Source of the DNA: Chloroflexia bacterium
GTDB lineage: Bacteria; Chloroflexota; Chloroflexia; Thermomicrobiales; UBA6265
Length of the DNA: 14,778 bases
NCBI GenBank assembly: GCA_013696525.1
Contig: JACCYK010000466.1
Coordinates: 1-14,778, forward strand
Direction: 5' to 3'
Below the pieces are notes generated by a model that saw only the letters and a list, made by a program, of their open reading frames with translations, made no database searches and was not told the DNA's origin. Positions 7,019 through 14,768 of this stretch are shown here, one piece after another; positions within the stretch are counted from its first letter, which is position 1, and each line of letters opens with the position of its first letter. The position numbers and the translations under genes were made by a program.

Positions 7019-7024
7019 TATGAT
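7019..7024 (+). promoter_or_regulatory. Possible -10 element of the toxin-antitoxin operon
   Basis: TATGAT (7019-7024) is a good sigma-70 -10 match within the AT-rich stretch before the antitoxin gene, and would start transcription just before its ribosome site. No matching -35 is seen at 16-18 bases, so the call is weak. The rest of the 120-base gap from 6926 to 7045 shows no gene or clear terminator. Confidence 0.3.
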
Positions 7025-7045
7025 GACCAATGTGGGAGGAGCGGA

Positions 7046-7390
7046 ATGCGCCAGCAACAGCCAACGACCCAGACCATGAAGATCTCGGAGGTCAAGCGCC
7101 GCCTCAGCGCCCTCGTCAACGAGGTCTACCGCGAGGAGTCAAGGGTACTCATTGAAAAGAGTGGCATCCCGGTGGCGGCCCTCGTCTCACCAGCGGATTT
7201 TGACCGGCTGGTGCGCTTCGATCGGGAACGCGAGGAACGGGAGCGAGACTTCGCCATCATCGACGAGATGCGGGAGTCGTTCAAGGACGTCCCGCCCGAG
7301 GAGATCGAACGAGAGTCTATTCGGATCGTTGCTGAGCTTCGAGCGGAAAAGGAGGCCGAGCGTCAGGCGAAGGCCGCTGCAATCGCGTGA
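7046..7390 (+). CDS. Phd/YefM-type antitoxin
   Basis: Predicted 114-residue antitoxin of the Phd/YefM family, which binds DNA with its N-terminal fold and neutralises the partner toxin with its C-terminal part. The family core is visible at about residues 10-58: MKISEVKRRLSALVNEV, then the RVLIEKSGIPVAALVSPADF segment with its typical KxGxPVAxLVSxxDF ending. The C-terminal half is highly charged and helical, rich in Glu and Arg, ending in an Ala/Lys-rich tail. ATG at 7046 is chosen for GGGAGGA five bases upstream (7034-7040). The stop overlaps the toxin start in GTGA, so the two are translationally coupled. Such operons are usually repressed by their own antitoxin; no operator was identified. 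Confidence 0.88.
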   Translation: MRQQQPTTQTMKISEVKRRLSALVNEVYREESRVLIEKSGIPVAALVSPADFDRLVRFDREREERERDFAIIDEMRESFKDVPPEEIERESIRIVAELRAEKEAERQAKAAAIA

Positions 7391-7821
7391 TCCGAGTTAC
7401 CCTGGACACCAATGTGCTAGCTTCGGGCGCCACCTCCGTCGCCGGTCCTGTTGCAATCTTGATGGAGGCTTGGCGCCGCGCTGACCTGATCGTGGTAGTC
7501 TCCTCCCACATCTTGGCCGAGCTGGAGGAGGCGCTGCGCAATCCGTACTTTGCGCAACAACTCGATCGGCGGTCACGCAACGTGTACCTCCGCCTCGTCC
7601 GACAACGCGCGATTGTCATCCCCATCACCACGCCGGTTCCGACCATCGTCTCAGAATACGACGACAATCTCGTCCTTGCCACGGCGGACAGCGGCGGTGT
7701 TACCTACCTCGTCACCGGGGATGCGGAGCTTCTGCGACTTGGCGCCTTTCGTGACATTGCGATCCTGTCGCCCCGTTCATTCCTCGCTGGGCTGGACCCG
7801 CGAGAACGGGCGGAGCCGTGA
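7387..7821 (+). CDS. PIN-domain toxin
   Basis: Predicted 144-residue PIN-domain ribonuclease of the putative toxin group COG1569. PIN toxins cleave RNA with a Mg2+ or Mn2+ site built from conserved acids. These are visible as Asp7 in VTLDTNVLASG, Glu45 in HILAELEEAL, Asp93 in the EYDDNLVLATA segment and Asp112 in LVTGDAELL. The length is typical for the family and the site looks intact, so the toxin is probably active. The GTG start at 7387 overlaps the antitoxin stop by four bases. Its RNA target cannot be inferred. Confidence 0.88.
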   Translation: MIRVTLDTNVLASGATSVAGPVAILMEAWRRADLIVVVSSHILAELEEALRNPYFAQQLDRRSRNVYLRLVRQRAIVIPITTPVPTIVSEYDDNLVLATADSGGVTYLVTGDAELLRLGAFRDIAILSPRSFLAGLDPRERAEP

Positions 7822-7897
7822 GTGATTGACGCCACCGGCAACCGGTTGTATCGTGCGTCAATGTCAACGCCGTTCACGGATAGCGCGAGTTGAGCCG

Positions 7898-9235
7898 GTG
7901 CCGGTTACGGTCCTTCGCGATGCGGACATCTTCACCGCCGATGCCGAGCATCGCGTCCTCGCGGGCGGCTGGCTCGCGATCGCGAATGGCCGGATCGTGG
8001 ACATTGGCCCGGCGGGCACGGCGCCGCCGGGCGCCGGTTCCGATTCCGTGGTCGACCTGAGCGGCCACGCCCTGCTGCCGGGCCTCGTCAATGCCCACAC
8101 CCACTCGCCCATGATCCTGTTCCGGGGCCGGGCCGAGGGCCACAGCCTGCTGACCATGGACGGCTGGTGGCGGGCGATCCGGAAGCCGGAGCTGCATCTC
8201 ATCGCGGCCGATATCCACCCGGCCGCCGCGCTCTCCTACGCCGAGATGGCCCGTTGCGGCACCACGCTCGTCGCCGATCAATACTTCTTTGCCGACGAGA
8301 TCTACGCCGCCGCCCACGCCTCCGGGTTGCGGGCCGTGATCGCCTACGGCATCGTCGAGCTGGGCGATGAGGCGCGGGGCAAGCGCGAGCTGGCGACGGC
8401 GGTCGATTTCGTCGAGCATGCCGCCAGGGCGGGCAATGACAAGGTGCGGGGCTGGATTGGTCCCCACGCGCCGTTTGTCGACAATTCGGAGTCGCTGTTG
8501 CGAGCGGAAGCGTCGGCGGCGAACGCCCATGGGGTCGGGCTCCATCTACACATGGCGGTCGGCCCGGAAGACAATGAGCACACGCTGGCGTCGCGCGGCG
8601 TCACCGCCGCGGTCGCGCTGGATCGGATCGGCTTCTTTGCAGCCCGCGTCCTAGCCGCCCATTGCTTGGACTTGGCAGCGGCGGACATCGCGGTCTTCGC
8701 CAACGCCAAGCACGCCGCGGTCGTTCATTGCCCGACCGCCGGCCTTCGCTCCGGCCGGCCGGCCATCACGCCGGTCGTCGACCTGCTGGCGGCGGGAGTC
8801 ACGGTCGCCCTCGGCACGGACAACGCGGCGGCCAATACCAGCTATGATCTGTTCACCGAGATGAAGGCGGCCGGGCTGGCCGCGTCGCACCGGGAGGGCC
8901 GCGCCGGCGCCCTTCCCGCCGGCACCCTGCTCCGGATGGCGACGATTGACGGCGCCCGCGCGCTTGGTCTCGACCTGGAGACGGGTAGCCTAGAGATTGG
9001 CAAGGCGGCCGACCTGATCGCGGTCGATTGCCGGGGGCCGGGGTATTCAGCCGCCCCCGACCTGGCAACGCTGCTCGTGTACTCCGGCTCCGGGCACGGT
9101 GTCCGGCATGTCCTAGTGGCGGGAGATTGGATCGTGAAGGACAATCAGCTCATGGGGACTGATCTCCACCGCCTCAGCGATGCGTACCAGCGGACGTATC
9201 GGCACTTTTGGGATCGCGTCGAGGCCGCGACGTAG
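7898..9235 (+). CDS. Amidohydrolase, SAH/adenosine/guanine deaminase-like
   Basis: Predicted 445-residue cytosolic metal-dependent amidohydrolase of the TRZ/ATZ-SsnA-MtaD group, which removes amino or halide groups from purines, pterins and triazines. The metal site is largely visible: His67 and His69 in LVNAHTHSP, His218 in GLHLHMA, His255 in LAAHC and Asp308 in ALGTDNAA. His190 in GPHAP and the C-terminal GSLEIGKAADLIAVD strand are typical of the group. One key residue is unusual: the HxxE motif that normally supplies a catalytic Glu reads His218-Met-Ala-Val221. Either catalysis uses another acid nearby (PEDNE follows) or the reaction differs. Its position 62 bases before a nucleoside-type importer suggests a purine nucleoside or base substrate. 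Start is uncertain: GTG 7898 fits family N-termini, with only a weak GCGAG upstream; TTG 7826 and GTG 7853 are in-frame alternatives. Confidence 0.85.
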   Translation: MPVTVLRDADIFTADAEHRVLAGGWLAIANGRIVDIGPAGTAPPGAGSDSVVDLSGHALLPGLVNAHTHSPMILFRGRAEGHSLLTMDGWWRAIRKPELHLIAADIHPAAALSYAEMARCGTTLVADQYFFADEIYAAAHASGLRAVIAYGIVELGDEARGKRELATAVDFVEHAARAGNDKVRGWIGPHAPFVDNSESLLRAEASAANAHGVGLHLHMAVGPEDNEHTLASRGVTAAVALDRIGFFAARVLAAHCLDLAAADIAVFANAKHAAVVHCPTAGLRSGRPAITPVVDLLAAGVTVALGTDNAAANTSYDLFTEMKAAGLAASHREGRAGALPAGTLLRMATIDGARALGLDLETGSLEIGKAADLIAVDCRGPGYSAAPDLATLLVYSGSGHGVRHVLVAGDWIVKDNQLMGTDLHRLSDAYQRTYRHFWDRVEAAT

Positions 9236-9243
9236 CGGTCAGA

Positions 9244-9273
9244 CGCCCGAGCGGGCGCGCGGTGGGTGCGCCC
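9244..9273 (+). promoter_or_regulatory. Two overlapping hairpins before the importer operon
   Basis: CGCCC (9244-9248) can pair with GGGCG (9253-9257), while GGGCGC (9253-9258) can instead pair with GCGCCC (9268-9273). The shared strand makes them mutually exclusive, an arrangement seen in attenuators. AAAAATA follows, then the ribosome site. GC-rich DNA gives such pairs easily, so this is weak evidence of regulation. Confidence 0.25.
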
Positions 9274-9297
9274 AAAAATAGCGAGGAGACGATGCGG

Positions 9298-10347
9298 ATG
9301 GATACGAGAATCGTCAGCCGATTTGCCCTGGCCTGCCTGCTGATCGTGACCGGGCTGCTCGCCCAGACCGGTTTGCGCCAGGCCGCCGCCCAGGATGACC
9401 CGCTCCGGGTGGTGTTCGTGGTGAACGGCGTGCTGGGCGACAAGAGCTTCTTCGATTCCGCCGCCGAGGGCATGAACCGGATGGAAGCGGAGCTGGGGGT
9501 CGAGGCCGACATCCTGGAAGCCGGGTACGACCGCGCCCGCTGGGAACCGGCCCTGGCCGAGGCCGCCGACAGCGACTATGACATCATCATCGTCGGCACC
9601 TTCGACATGAACGGGTACCTGACCGAGATCGCGCCCGAGTACCCGGACACGCGATTCATCATCTTCGATGACGTGGTCGATTACAGCACCGGCTGCTGTG
9701 ACAACGTCTACTCGATCCAGTACGGCACCTCCGATGCCGCCTACCTGGCCGGCTACGCCGCCGCCATGGTCAGCGAGACCGGTGTCCTCGGCACTATCCT
9801 CGGGGCCGAAGGCGGGCCGGTGCTCGAGTTCGCGGTTGGCTTCGAGCAGGGCGCCGAGGCGGCGAACCCAGACGTCGAGGTGCTGCAGGCGGTCGTCGGC
9901 GGCGCCAACCCCTACTCCGATCCGGCGAAGGGCAAAGAGCTGGCCCTAGCCCAGATCCAGCAGGGCGCCGACGTGATCTTCCCGATCGCGGGCAGCTCCG
10001 GCATCGGCTCGCTCCAGGCCGCGCGCGACGAGTCGGTCCTGGCGATCGGCGTCGATTCGGACCAGGCCGCGCTCTTCGCCGAGACTGACCCGGCCCAGGC
10101 CGAGGTCATCTTTACCTCGGTCCTGAAGAACGTTGGCCAGTCGCTCTTCCTCGCGGTCGAAGGCACGATCGACGGCACCACCGAGTACGGCACGGCGGTC
10201 ACGCTGGGCCTGGCCGAGGGCGCGGTCGACATCGTGCAGGACGAGAACTACAACGAGGTCGTGCCGGAAGAAGTGCGGACCACCATCGATGAGCTGCGCG
10301 AGCAGATCGCCAACGGCGAGATCGAGGTCGAAGGCGCGATCAACTAG
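9298..10347 (+). CDS. BMP-family substrate-binding protein of a nucleoside-type ABC importer
   Basis: Predicted 349-residue extracytoplasmic binding protein of the BMP/PnrA/Med family, whose characterised members bind purine nucleosides. A Sec signal occupies residues 1-31 with an AxA site (RQAAAQDD). The mature start shows the family pattern VVFVVNGVLGDKSFFDSAAEGM, with two Rossmann-like lobes; the hinge region keeps AIGVDSDQAALF (Asp253, Gln256). There is no lipobox, unlike many family members, so anchoring is unclear. A vicinal Cys pair at 133-134 is unusual for an exported protein. ATG at 9298 is preferred over ATG 9292, because the AGGAG at 9284-9288 is nine bases from the first and only three from the second. 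It is the first gene of a four-gene importer operon; the ATPase gene follows after 22 bases. Confidence 0.92.
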   Translation: MDTRIVSRFALACLLIVTGLLAQTGLRQAAAQDDPLRVVFVVNGVLGDKSFFDSAAEGMNRMEAELGVEADILEAGYDRARWEPALAEAADSDYDIIIVGTFDMNGYLTEIAPEYPDTRFIIFDDVVDYSTGCCDNVYSIQYGTSDAAYLAGYAAAMVSETGVLGTILGAEGGPVLEFAVGFEQGAEAANPDVEVLQAVVGGANPYSDPAKGKELALAQIQQGADVIFPIAGSSGIGSLQAARDESVLAIGVDSDQAALFAETDPAQAEVIFTSVLKNVGQSLFLAVEGTIDGTTEYGTAVTLGLAEGAVDIVQDENYNEVVPEEVRTTIDELREQIANGEIEVEGAIN

Positions 10348-10369
10348 CCGCCGGACCGAGTACCGGCCG

Positions 10370-11920
10370 ATGGACGCCCCGTTTGCCCTGGAGATGCGTG
10401 ACATCTCCAAGCGCTACCCCGGCGGCACGCTGGCGAACGCCGACGTCAGCCTGGACGTGGCCGCCGCCGGGGTGCATGCCATCGTCGGTGAGAATGGCGC
10501 CGGTAAGTCGACGCTGATGAAGATCCTGTACGGGATCGAACAGCCCGACTCCGGCGCCATCCTCCTCGACGGCACGCCGGTCCAGATCAGCTCGCCGGCC
10601 CGAGCGATCGCGCTTGGTATCGGCATGGTGTTCCAGCACTTCTCGCTGGTACCGTCGCTCAGCGTGGCCGAAAACGTCGTCCTCGGCGCCGAGCCCCGTC
10701 GCGGCCTGGTTCTCGATCTGCCGGCGGCGCTACGGTCGGTGGGCGAGCTGGCGGAGCGGTTCGGGCTGCCGGTCGATCCGGCGGCAACCGTCGGCACGAT
10801 CCCGGTCGGCCAGCAGCAACGAGTCGAGATCCTCAAGGCGCTCTACCGCAACGCCCAAATCCTGATCCTCGACGAGCCAACCGCGGTGCTGACCCCCCAA
10901 GAGGTGGCCGAGCTCTTTACCGCCATTCGCGGCCTGGTGGCGCGGGGGCGGACCGTCCTCTTCATTGCCCACAAGCTGCCGGAGGTACTCGCGATCTCCG
11001 ATGCGATCACGGTGATGCGCGGTGGCCGGGTGGTCGGCAACCTCCGAACCGCGGATGCCACCGCCGAGGAGTTGACGCGCCTGATGGTCGGGCGCGATGT
11101 CTCGCTCCAGGTGGCGCGCACGAGCCACGCCGTCGGGCCGGTCGTCTGCGCGATTGAAGGGGTCAGCGCCAACAACAGCGCCCAACTGCCGGCGGTCAAC
11201 GATGTCTCGTTCGTCGTCCGCTCGGGCGAAATCCTCGGCATCGCCGCGGTCGAGGGGAACGGCCAGTCGGAGCTGCTCGAAGTCCTCTCCGGCCTCCGCC
11301 AGCCGACGGCCGGCCGGATCACGCTCGGCGCGGAGGATGTCACCGGCTGGAGCGTTCGCCACCTGCGCCAGGCCGGCGTCGCCAGCATCCCGGAGGACCG
11401 GCTGGCGCGAGGCCTGGCGGCCGAAGCGACGATCGCGGAAAACATGGTGGCCGAACGGATCGACCGGCCGCCGCTGGTCAACCGCGGCATCCTCGATTGG
11501 AGCGCGATCCGGCGCGCGGCGACCGAGCTGGTGAACGCCTACGGCGTGCGAACGAGCTCGGTTCAGGTGCCGGTGGACACGCTCTCCGGCGGCAACATGC
11601 AGAAGGTCGTCATCGCCCGCGAGCTTTCGAGCCAGCCCAAGCTGCTGCTGGCGGCGCAGCCGACCCGCGGCATCGACATCGGCGCCACCGAGTTCGTCTG
11701 GCAAAGTCTCATCCAGGCCCGAAACCGGGGCGCCGCGATCATCTTGACCTCGGCCGACCTAACCGAGCTGTTGGCCCTGGCGGATCGGATCATCGTCCTC
11801 TCCAAGGGCCGCCTCGTGGCCGCCTTTCCCGACCCGGCCAACCTGACGCCGGAGGATTTGGGCACCTACATGCTCGGGGCGCGGGAACAACCGGCGGCGG
11901 AGCGAGCGATGGCGTCATGA
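10370..11920 (+). CDS. Double ABC ATPase of the nucleoside-type importer
   Basis: Predicted 516-residue ATPase with two ABC domains in one chain, as in sugar- and nucleoside-type importers (RbsA/YufO-like). Domain 1 (about 6-240) has Walker A GENGAGKST at 40-48, the Q-loop Gln89, a signature of the form IPVGQQQ at 144-150, Walker B ILILDEPT with Asp168-Glu169, and switch His201. Domain 2 (about 260-505) has a degenerate Walker A, AAVEGNGQS, without the Lys; a proper LSGGNMQ signature at 405-411; and LLLAAQPTRGID in place of Walker B, lacking the Asp-Glu. This asymmetry is normal for the family: one competent and one degenerate site. The ATG at 10370 has only a weak ribosome site. The stop overlaps the first permease start in ATGA. 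Confidence 0.93.
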   Translation: MDAPFALEMRDISKRYPGGTLANADVSLDVAAAGVHAIVGENGAGKSTLMKILYGIEQPDSGAILLDGTPVQISSPARAIALGIGMVFQHFSLVPSLSVAENVVLGAEPRRGLVLDLPAALRSVGELAERFGLPVDPAATVGTIPVGQQQRVEILKALYRNAQILILDEPTAVLTPQEVAELFTAIRGLVARGRTVLFIAHKLPEVLAISDAITVMRGGRVVGNLRTADATAEELTRLMVGRDVSLQVARTSHAVGPVVCAIEGVSANNSAQLPAVNDVSFVVRSGEILGIAAVEGNGQSELLEVLSGLRQPTAGRITLGAEDVTGWSVRHLRQAGVASIPEDRLARGLAAEATIAENMVAERIDRPPLVNRGILDWSAIRRAATELVNAYGVRTSSVQVPVDTLSGGNMQKVVIARELSSQPKLLLAAQPTRGIDIGATEFVWQSLIQARNRGAAIILTSADLTELLALADRIIVLSKGRLVAAFPDPANLTPEDLGTYMLGAREQPAAERAMAS

Positions 11921-13038
11921 GCCGCTGGCCGGAGTGGGCGTTCGAGGTGCTGCGGACGGTCCTCGCCCTGGTCGTCGCCCTGATCATCACCTTCATCATC
12001 GTCCTGGTCGTCTCCGCTGAGCCGGGCGAGGCGTTCGCCGCCCTCCTCGGCGGTCCCCTCGGCAGCCCCCGCACGATCGGGGTCTGGCTCGACGACGTGG
12101 CAAAGCTGACGCTGGCCGGCCTGGCCTTGAGCCTGGTCTTCCAGGCCCGGCTATTCGCGCTCGGGGCGCAGGGTCAAGCCTATCTCGGGGGCTTGGCCGC
12201 CGGCGTCATCGCCCTCTCCAGCCTGGGCCAGTCCTGGCTCTCAATCCCCCTCGGCCTCGTCGCGGCGGCGGTCACCGGCGCCGCCTACGGCTGGATTCCC
12301 GGCATCATCAAGGCCCGCTTCGGCGCCAACGAGATCGTCTCCACCTTGATGCTCAACTACATCGCGATCGACGTCTTCGCCTGGCTGATCCGGACCCGGA
12401 TTTCCCCCCCTGGCTCGGGCCTCACCCGCTCCGACCCCTTCCCCGAGAGCGCCGTCTATCCCACCCTGATCCCGCGCACCCGGATCGATCTCGGCATCGT
12501 CATCGCCATCATCGCCGTGATCGCAATCTGGTTCTATCTCTACCGAACCAAGCGTGGCTTCGAGCTGAGGATGGTCGGCTTCAACCCCCGGTTCGCCGAG
12601 TACGCCGGGATCAACGTGCCCCGCACGATCGTGCGGACGATGGCCGTTTCCGGCGCCATCGGGGGCATCCTGGGCGCGGTCTTCGTCCAGGGCTCCGCCT
12701 ACGGCGAGCTGGCGGTCGGGTTCGAGGGGCTCATCACCTTCGAGGGCATCCTGGTCGCGATCGTGGCCCGCAACCGCCCGCTGATCGTCCCGGTCGCGGC
12801 CCTCTTCTATGGATATTTGCGCCAAGGGGCGGTGCTGATGGGGCTCCGCAGCGATGTCCCGACCGAGATGATCGGCATTATCCAGGGGGTCGTGATCCTC
12901 CTGGTCGCCTCCGCCGGCCTCTATGGCTGGCTCCGCGCCAGCCAGGCCAACCGCGCCCCGGACACCGATAGCGACCCCGACGCGCCGCAACCGCCGATCA
13001 TCGGCGGCGGTCCACTCACGGAGCAGGCGGTCCGATGA
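11917..13038 (+). CDS. ABC importer permease, NupP/YufP-like
   Basis: Predicted 373-residue inner membrane permease of the BPD_transp_2 family, with about nine to ten hydrophobic helices. The first helix is at residues 14-33. Family marks include LFALGAQGQAYLGGLAAG after helix 3 and FGANEIVSTLMLNYIA at about 135-150, the segment that contacts the ATPase in relatives. The C-terminus is a polar, Asp/Pro-rich tail of about 30 residues that is longer than usual and probably cytosolic. It is coupled to its neighbours on both sides by four-base ATGA overlaps, which fixes the start. It pairs with the second permease as a heterodimer. Confidence 0.92.
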   Translation: MSRWPEWAFEVLRTVLALVVALIITFIIVLVVSAEPGEAFAALLGGPLGSPRTIGVWLDDVAKLTLAGLALSLVFQARLFALGAQGQAYLGGLAAGVIALSSLGQSWLSIPLGLVAAAVTGAAYGWIPGIIKARFGANEIVSTLMLNYIAIDVFAWLIRTRISPPGSGLTRSDPFPESAVYPTLIPRTRIDLGIVIAIIAVIAIWFYLYRTKRGFELRMVGFNPRFAEYAGINVPRTIVRTMAVSGAIGGILGAVFVQGSAYGELAVGFEGLITFEGILVAIVARNRPLIVPVAALFYGYLRQGAVLMGLRSDVPTEMIGIIQGVVILLVASAGLYGWLRASQANRAPDTDSDPDAPQPPIIGGGPLTEQAVR

Positions 13039-13994
13039 CGGAGTTGCTGACGACGATCATTTCGGCCACCTTCTTCTTCGCCGTGATCCGAACCACGGTG
13101 CCGCTCCTGCTGGCGGCCCTGGGCGGGCTGCTGGCGGAGCTGTCCGGCGCCCTCAACGTCGCCCTGGAAGGGATGATGCTGTCGGCGGCGCTGACCGCGG
13201 TGATCGTCTCCGCCTCGTATCCCTGGTGGATCGGGCTGCTCGCCGGCGTCCTGGCCGGCATGGCGTTGGGCGCCGTGATGGCGCTCTTCCACCTCCGGTT
13301 CGGGGCCGATGTCGTACTGGTCGGCTTCGCGATCAACTTGATGGCCGCCGGCGGCACCGTCTTTATCCTGGCCCAGGCCACCGGCGGCGACCGGGGTACC
13401 TCGCTGGCCCTGCCTTCAAAGAGCATCCCGCGGCTCAGCCTCTCCTGGCTGGGGGCGATCCCCGGCGTCGGCGGCACCCTCGAGGCGGCCCTCTCGGGTC
13501 ACTCCTACCTGACCTGGGCGACCGTCATCCTGGTCGCCGGCATCTGGTTCATGCTCTACCAGACCGCGACCGGTTTGCGCCTGCGGGCGGTCGGCGAGTA
13601 CGCCCCGGCGGCGGCGGCGGCCGGCATCTCGCCCGATCAAATGCGAGCCCTGGGGCTGATCCTGTCCGGCGCCCTGGCGGCGCTGGGCGGGGTGCAGCTG
13701 GCGATGTTCAACTACATCGGCTTTACCCGCGACATGACCGCCGGCCGCGGCTTCATCGCCCTGGGGGCGGTCCTGCTCGGGGCCCGCCGTCCCGGCGGCG
13801 TTGCCATCGCCGCCCTCCTCTTCGGCGCCTTCGAGGCGTTGGCGATCGTTCTGCCGGCGCTCTACACCAGCATCCCGGGCGAGCTGATCCACAGCATCCC
13901 CTTCGTCGTCACCCTGGTCGCGCTGGTGATCTACGCCCGCCGGGCTCAATTACTCACCCGCCGCCGCGTCGCCGGGGTCGAAGGAGCAACCTAG
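13035..13994 (+). CDS. ABC importer permease, NupQ/YufQ-like
   Basis: Predicted 319-residue second permease of the same importer, BPD_transp_2 family, with about eight to ten hydrophobic helices. The conserved opening LLAELSGALNVALEGMMLSA (about residues 32-51) is typical for the YufQ-like subunit, as are VGFAINLMAAGGTVFIL and LGAVLLGARRPGG near the C-terminal third. The ATG at 13035 overlaps the preceding stop in ATGA. It is the last gene of the importer operon; the 119 bases after it hold the next promoter and no clear terminator. Confidence 0.92.
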   Translation: MTELLTTIISATFFFAVIRTTVPLLLAALGGLLAELSGALNVALEGMMLSAALTAVIVSASYPWWIGLLAGVLAGMALGAVMALFHLRFGADVVLVGFAINLMAAGGTVFILAQATGGDRGTSLALPSKSIPRLSLSWLGAIPGVGGTLEAALSGHSYLTWATVILVAGIWFMLYQTATGLRLRAVGEYAPAAAAAGISPDQMRALGLILSGALAALGGVQLAMFNYIGFTRDMTAGRGFIALGAVLLGARRPGGVAIAALLFGAFEALAIVLPALYTSIPGELIHSIPFVVTLVALVIYARRAQLLTRRRVAGVEGAT

Positions 13995-14020
13995 CACGCG
14001 AAGCGCCACCTACCGGGGGT

Positions 14021-14048
14021 TGACAGATGGTCGTCGGTGGTGTATTAT
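14021..14048 (+). promoter_or_regulatory. Near-consensus sigma-70 promoter
   Basis: TTGACA (14021-14026), a 16-base spacer, and TATTAT (14043-14048) form a promoter with a perfect -35 and five of six -10 bases. Transcription would start near 14055, about 60 bases before the SRPBCC gene. It is the clearest promoter in the window and stands out from the GC-rich surroundings. Confidence 0.8.
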
Positions 14049-14052
14049 ACTG

Positions 14053-14070
14053 ATTAGCTAAATAGTGAAT
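14053..14070. promoter_or_regulatory. Candidate operator at the transcription start
   Basis: TTAGCTAA (14054-14061) is a perfect 8-base palindrome directly after the -10 box, inside an AT-rich segment ATTAGCTAAATAGTGAAT. Its place over the expected start suits a repressor site. SRPBCC/AHSA1 genes are often found with ArsR-type repressors, but no regulator gene lies inside this window. Confidence 0.35.
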
Positions 14071-14113
14071 TACAGGCTGGTCGCGAGCGAGGCACAGAAC
14101 AGGAGCGGACACC

Positions 14114-14626
14114 ATGACGAGCGGCGCTAACCCCACCACGTTCACCCGGCTCTCGGATCGGGAAGGCAGCATGAGCCGCGTCTTCGACGCCCCCCGCGAG
14201 CTCGTGTTCCAAGCCTACACCGATCCCGCGCACATCCCGCACTGGTGGGGACCGCGCGACGTGACGACCACGGTCGACACGATGGACGTCAAGCCGGGCG
14301 GCGCCTGGCGCTACGTTCATCGCGGCGCCAACGGCGCGGAGTACGGCTTCCGCGGCGAGTATCGCGAGGTCGTGCCCCCGGAGCGCCTGGTCTCCACCTT
14401 CGAGTTCGAGCCGATGCCGGGCCACATCGTCGTCGATACCGCCATCTTCGAAGACCTCGACGGCAAGACCAAGCTGACAGTCACCTCACTCTTCCAGAGC
14501 GCGGCCGACTTCGACGGCATGCTCGAGTCGGGGATGGAGTCGGGCGCCACCGAAAGCTGGGACCGCCTCGCCGAACTGCTGGCCAGCCAGCAGGAACGAA
14601 CCAGCGCGCCAAGACCGACCGGCTGA
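14114..14626 (+). CDS. SRPBCC (AHSA1-like) domain protein
   Basis: Predicted 170-residue cytosolic protein of the SRPBCC superfamily, AHSA1/activator-of-Hsp90-ATPase-like branch, a helix-grip fold that encloses a hydrophobic ligand; bacterial members have varied or unknown roles. The family pattern is visible: SRVFDAPRELVFQAYTDPAHIPHWWGP near residues 21-47 with the WWGP turn, then DVKPGGAWRYV, EYREVVPPERLVSTFEFE, a strand TKLTVTSLF, and a C-terminal helix ESGMESGATESWDRLAELLA. Length is typical. The ATG at 14114 has AGGAG eight bases upstream (14101-14105). It has its own strong promoter and is probably not part of the importer operon. The function cannot be assigned. Confidence 0.9.
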   Translation: MTSGANPTTFTRLSDREGSMSRVFDAPRELVFQAYTDPAHIPHWWGPRDVTTTVDTMDVKPGGAWRYVHRGANGAEYGFRGEYREVVPPERLVSTFEFEPMPGHIVVDTAIFEDLDGKTKLTVTSLFQSAADFDGMLESGMESGATESWDRLAELLASQQERTSAPRPTG

Positions 14627-14735
14627 TACGGACTTCGGATATTCACTTGGGCCTCGGCGGCACCGTGATCCGCGGTCCTAAGAGGACGTTTCCGGTGCTC
14701 AGCGCGGAAGTCATTCCAGCGTGTCGATAGCACAC

Positions 14736-14768
14736 GTATTCATCCGAAACTCGTGTTTCGGCGAATAC
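14736..14768. terminator. Strong hairpin near the window end
   Basis: GTATTC (14736-14741) pairs with GAATAC (14763-14768), and CCGAAAC (14744-14750) with GTTTCGG (14755-14761), around loop TCGT. The two stems are separated only by AT on one side and C on the other. It could be a terminator between the SRPBCC gene and whatever follows, although no T run is present, or a repeat element. The rest of 14627-14778 shows no gene. Confidence 0.45.

Noticed and set aside
6985..7024. TTGCGC (6985-6990) as -35 partner of TATGAT
   Set aside because: The spacer is 28 bases, far too long for a sigma-70 promoter.
11563..11710. Second ATPase domain seen as inactivated by mutation
   Set aside because: Loss of the Walker A Lys and Walker B acids in the second domain is normal for this importer family, so it is not a sign of decay.
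12923..14023. 366-codon open frame overlapping both permeases
   Set aside because: Arg/Gly/Pro-rich composition without membrane helices; it is an out-of-frame reading of the permease gene at 13035-13994.
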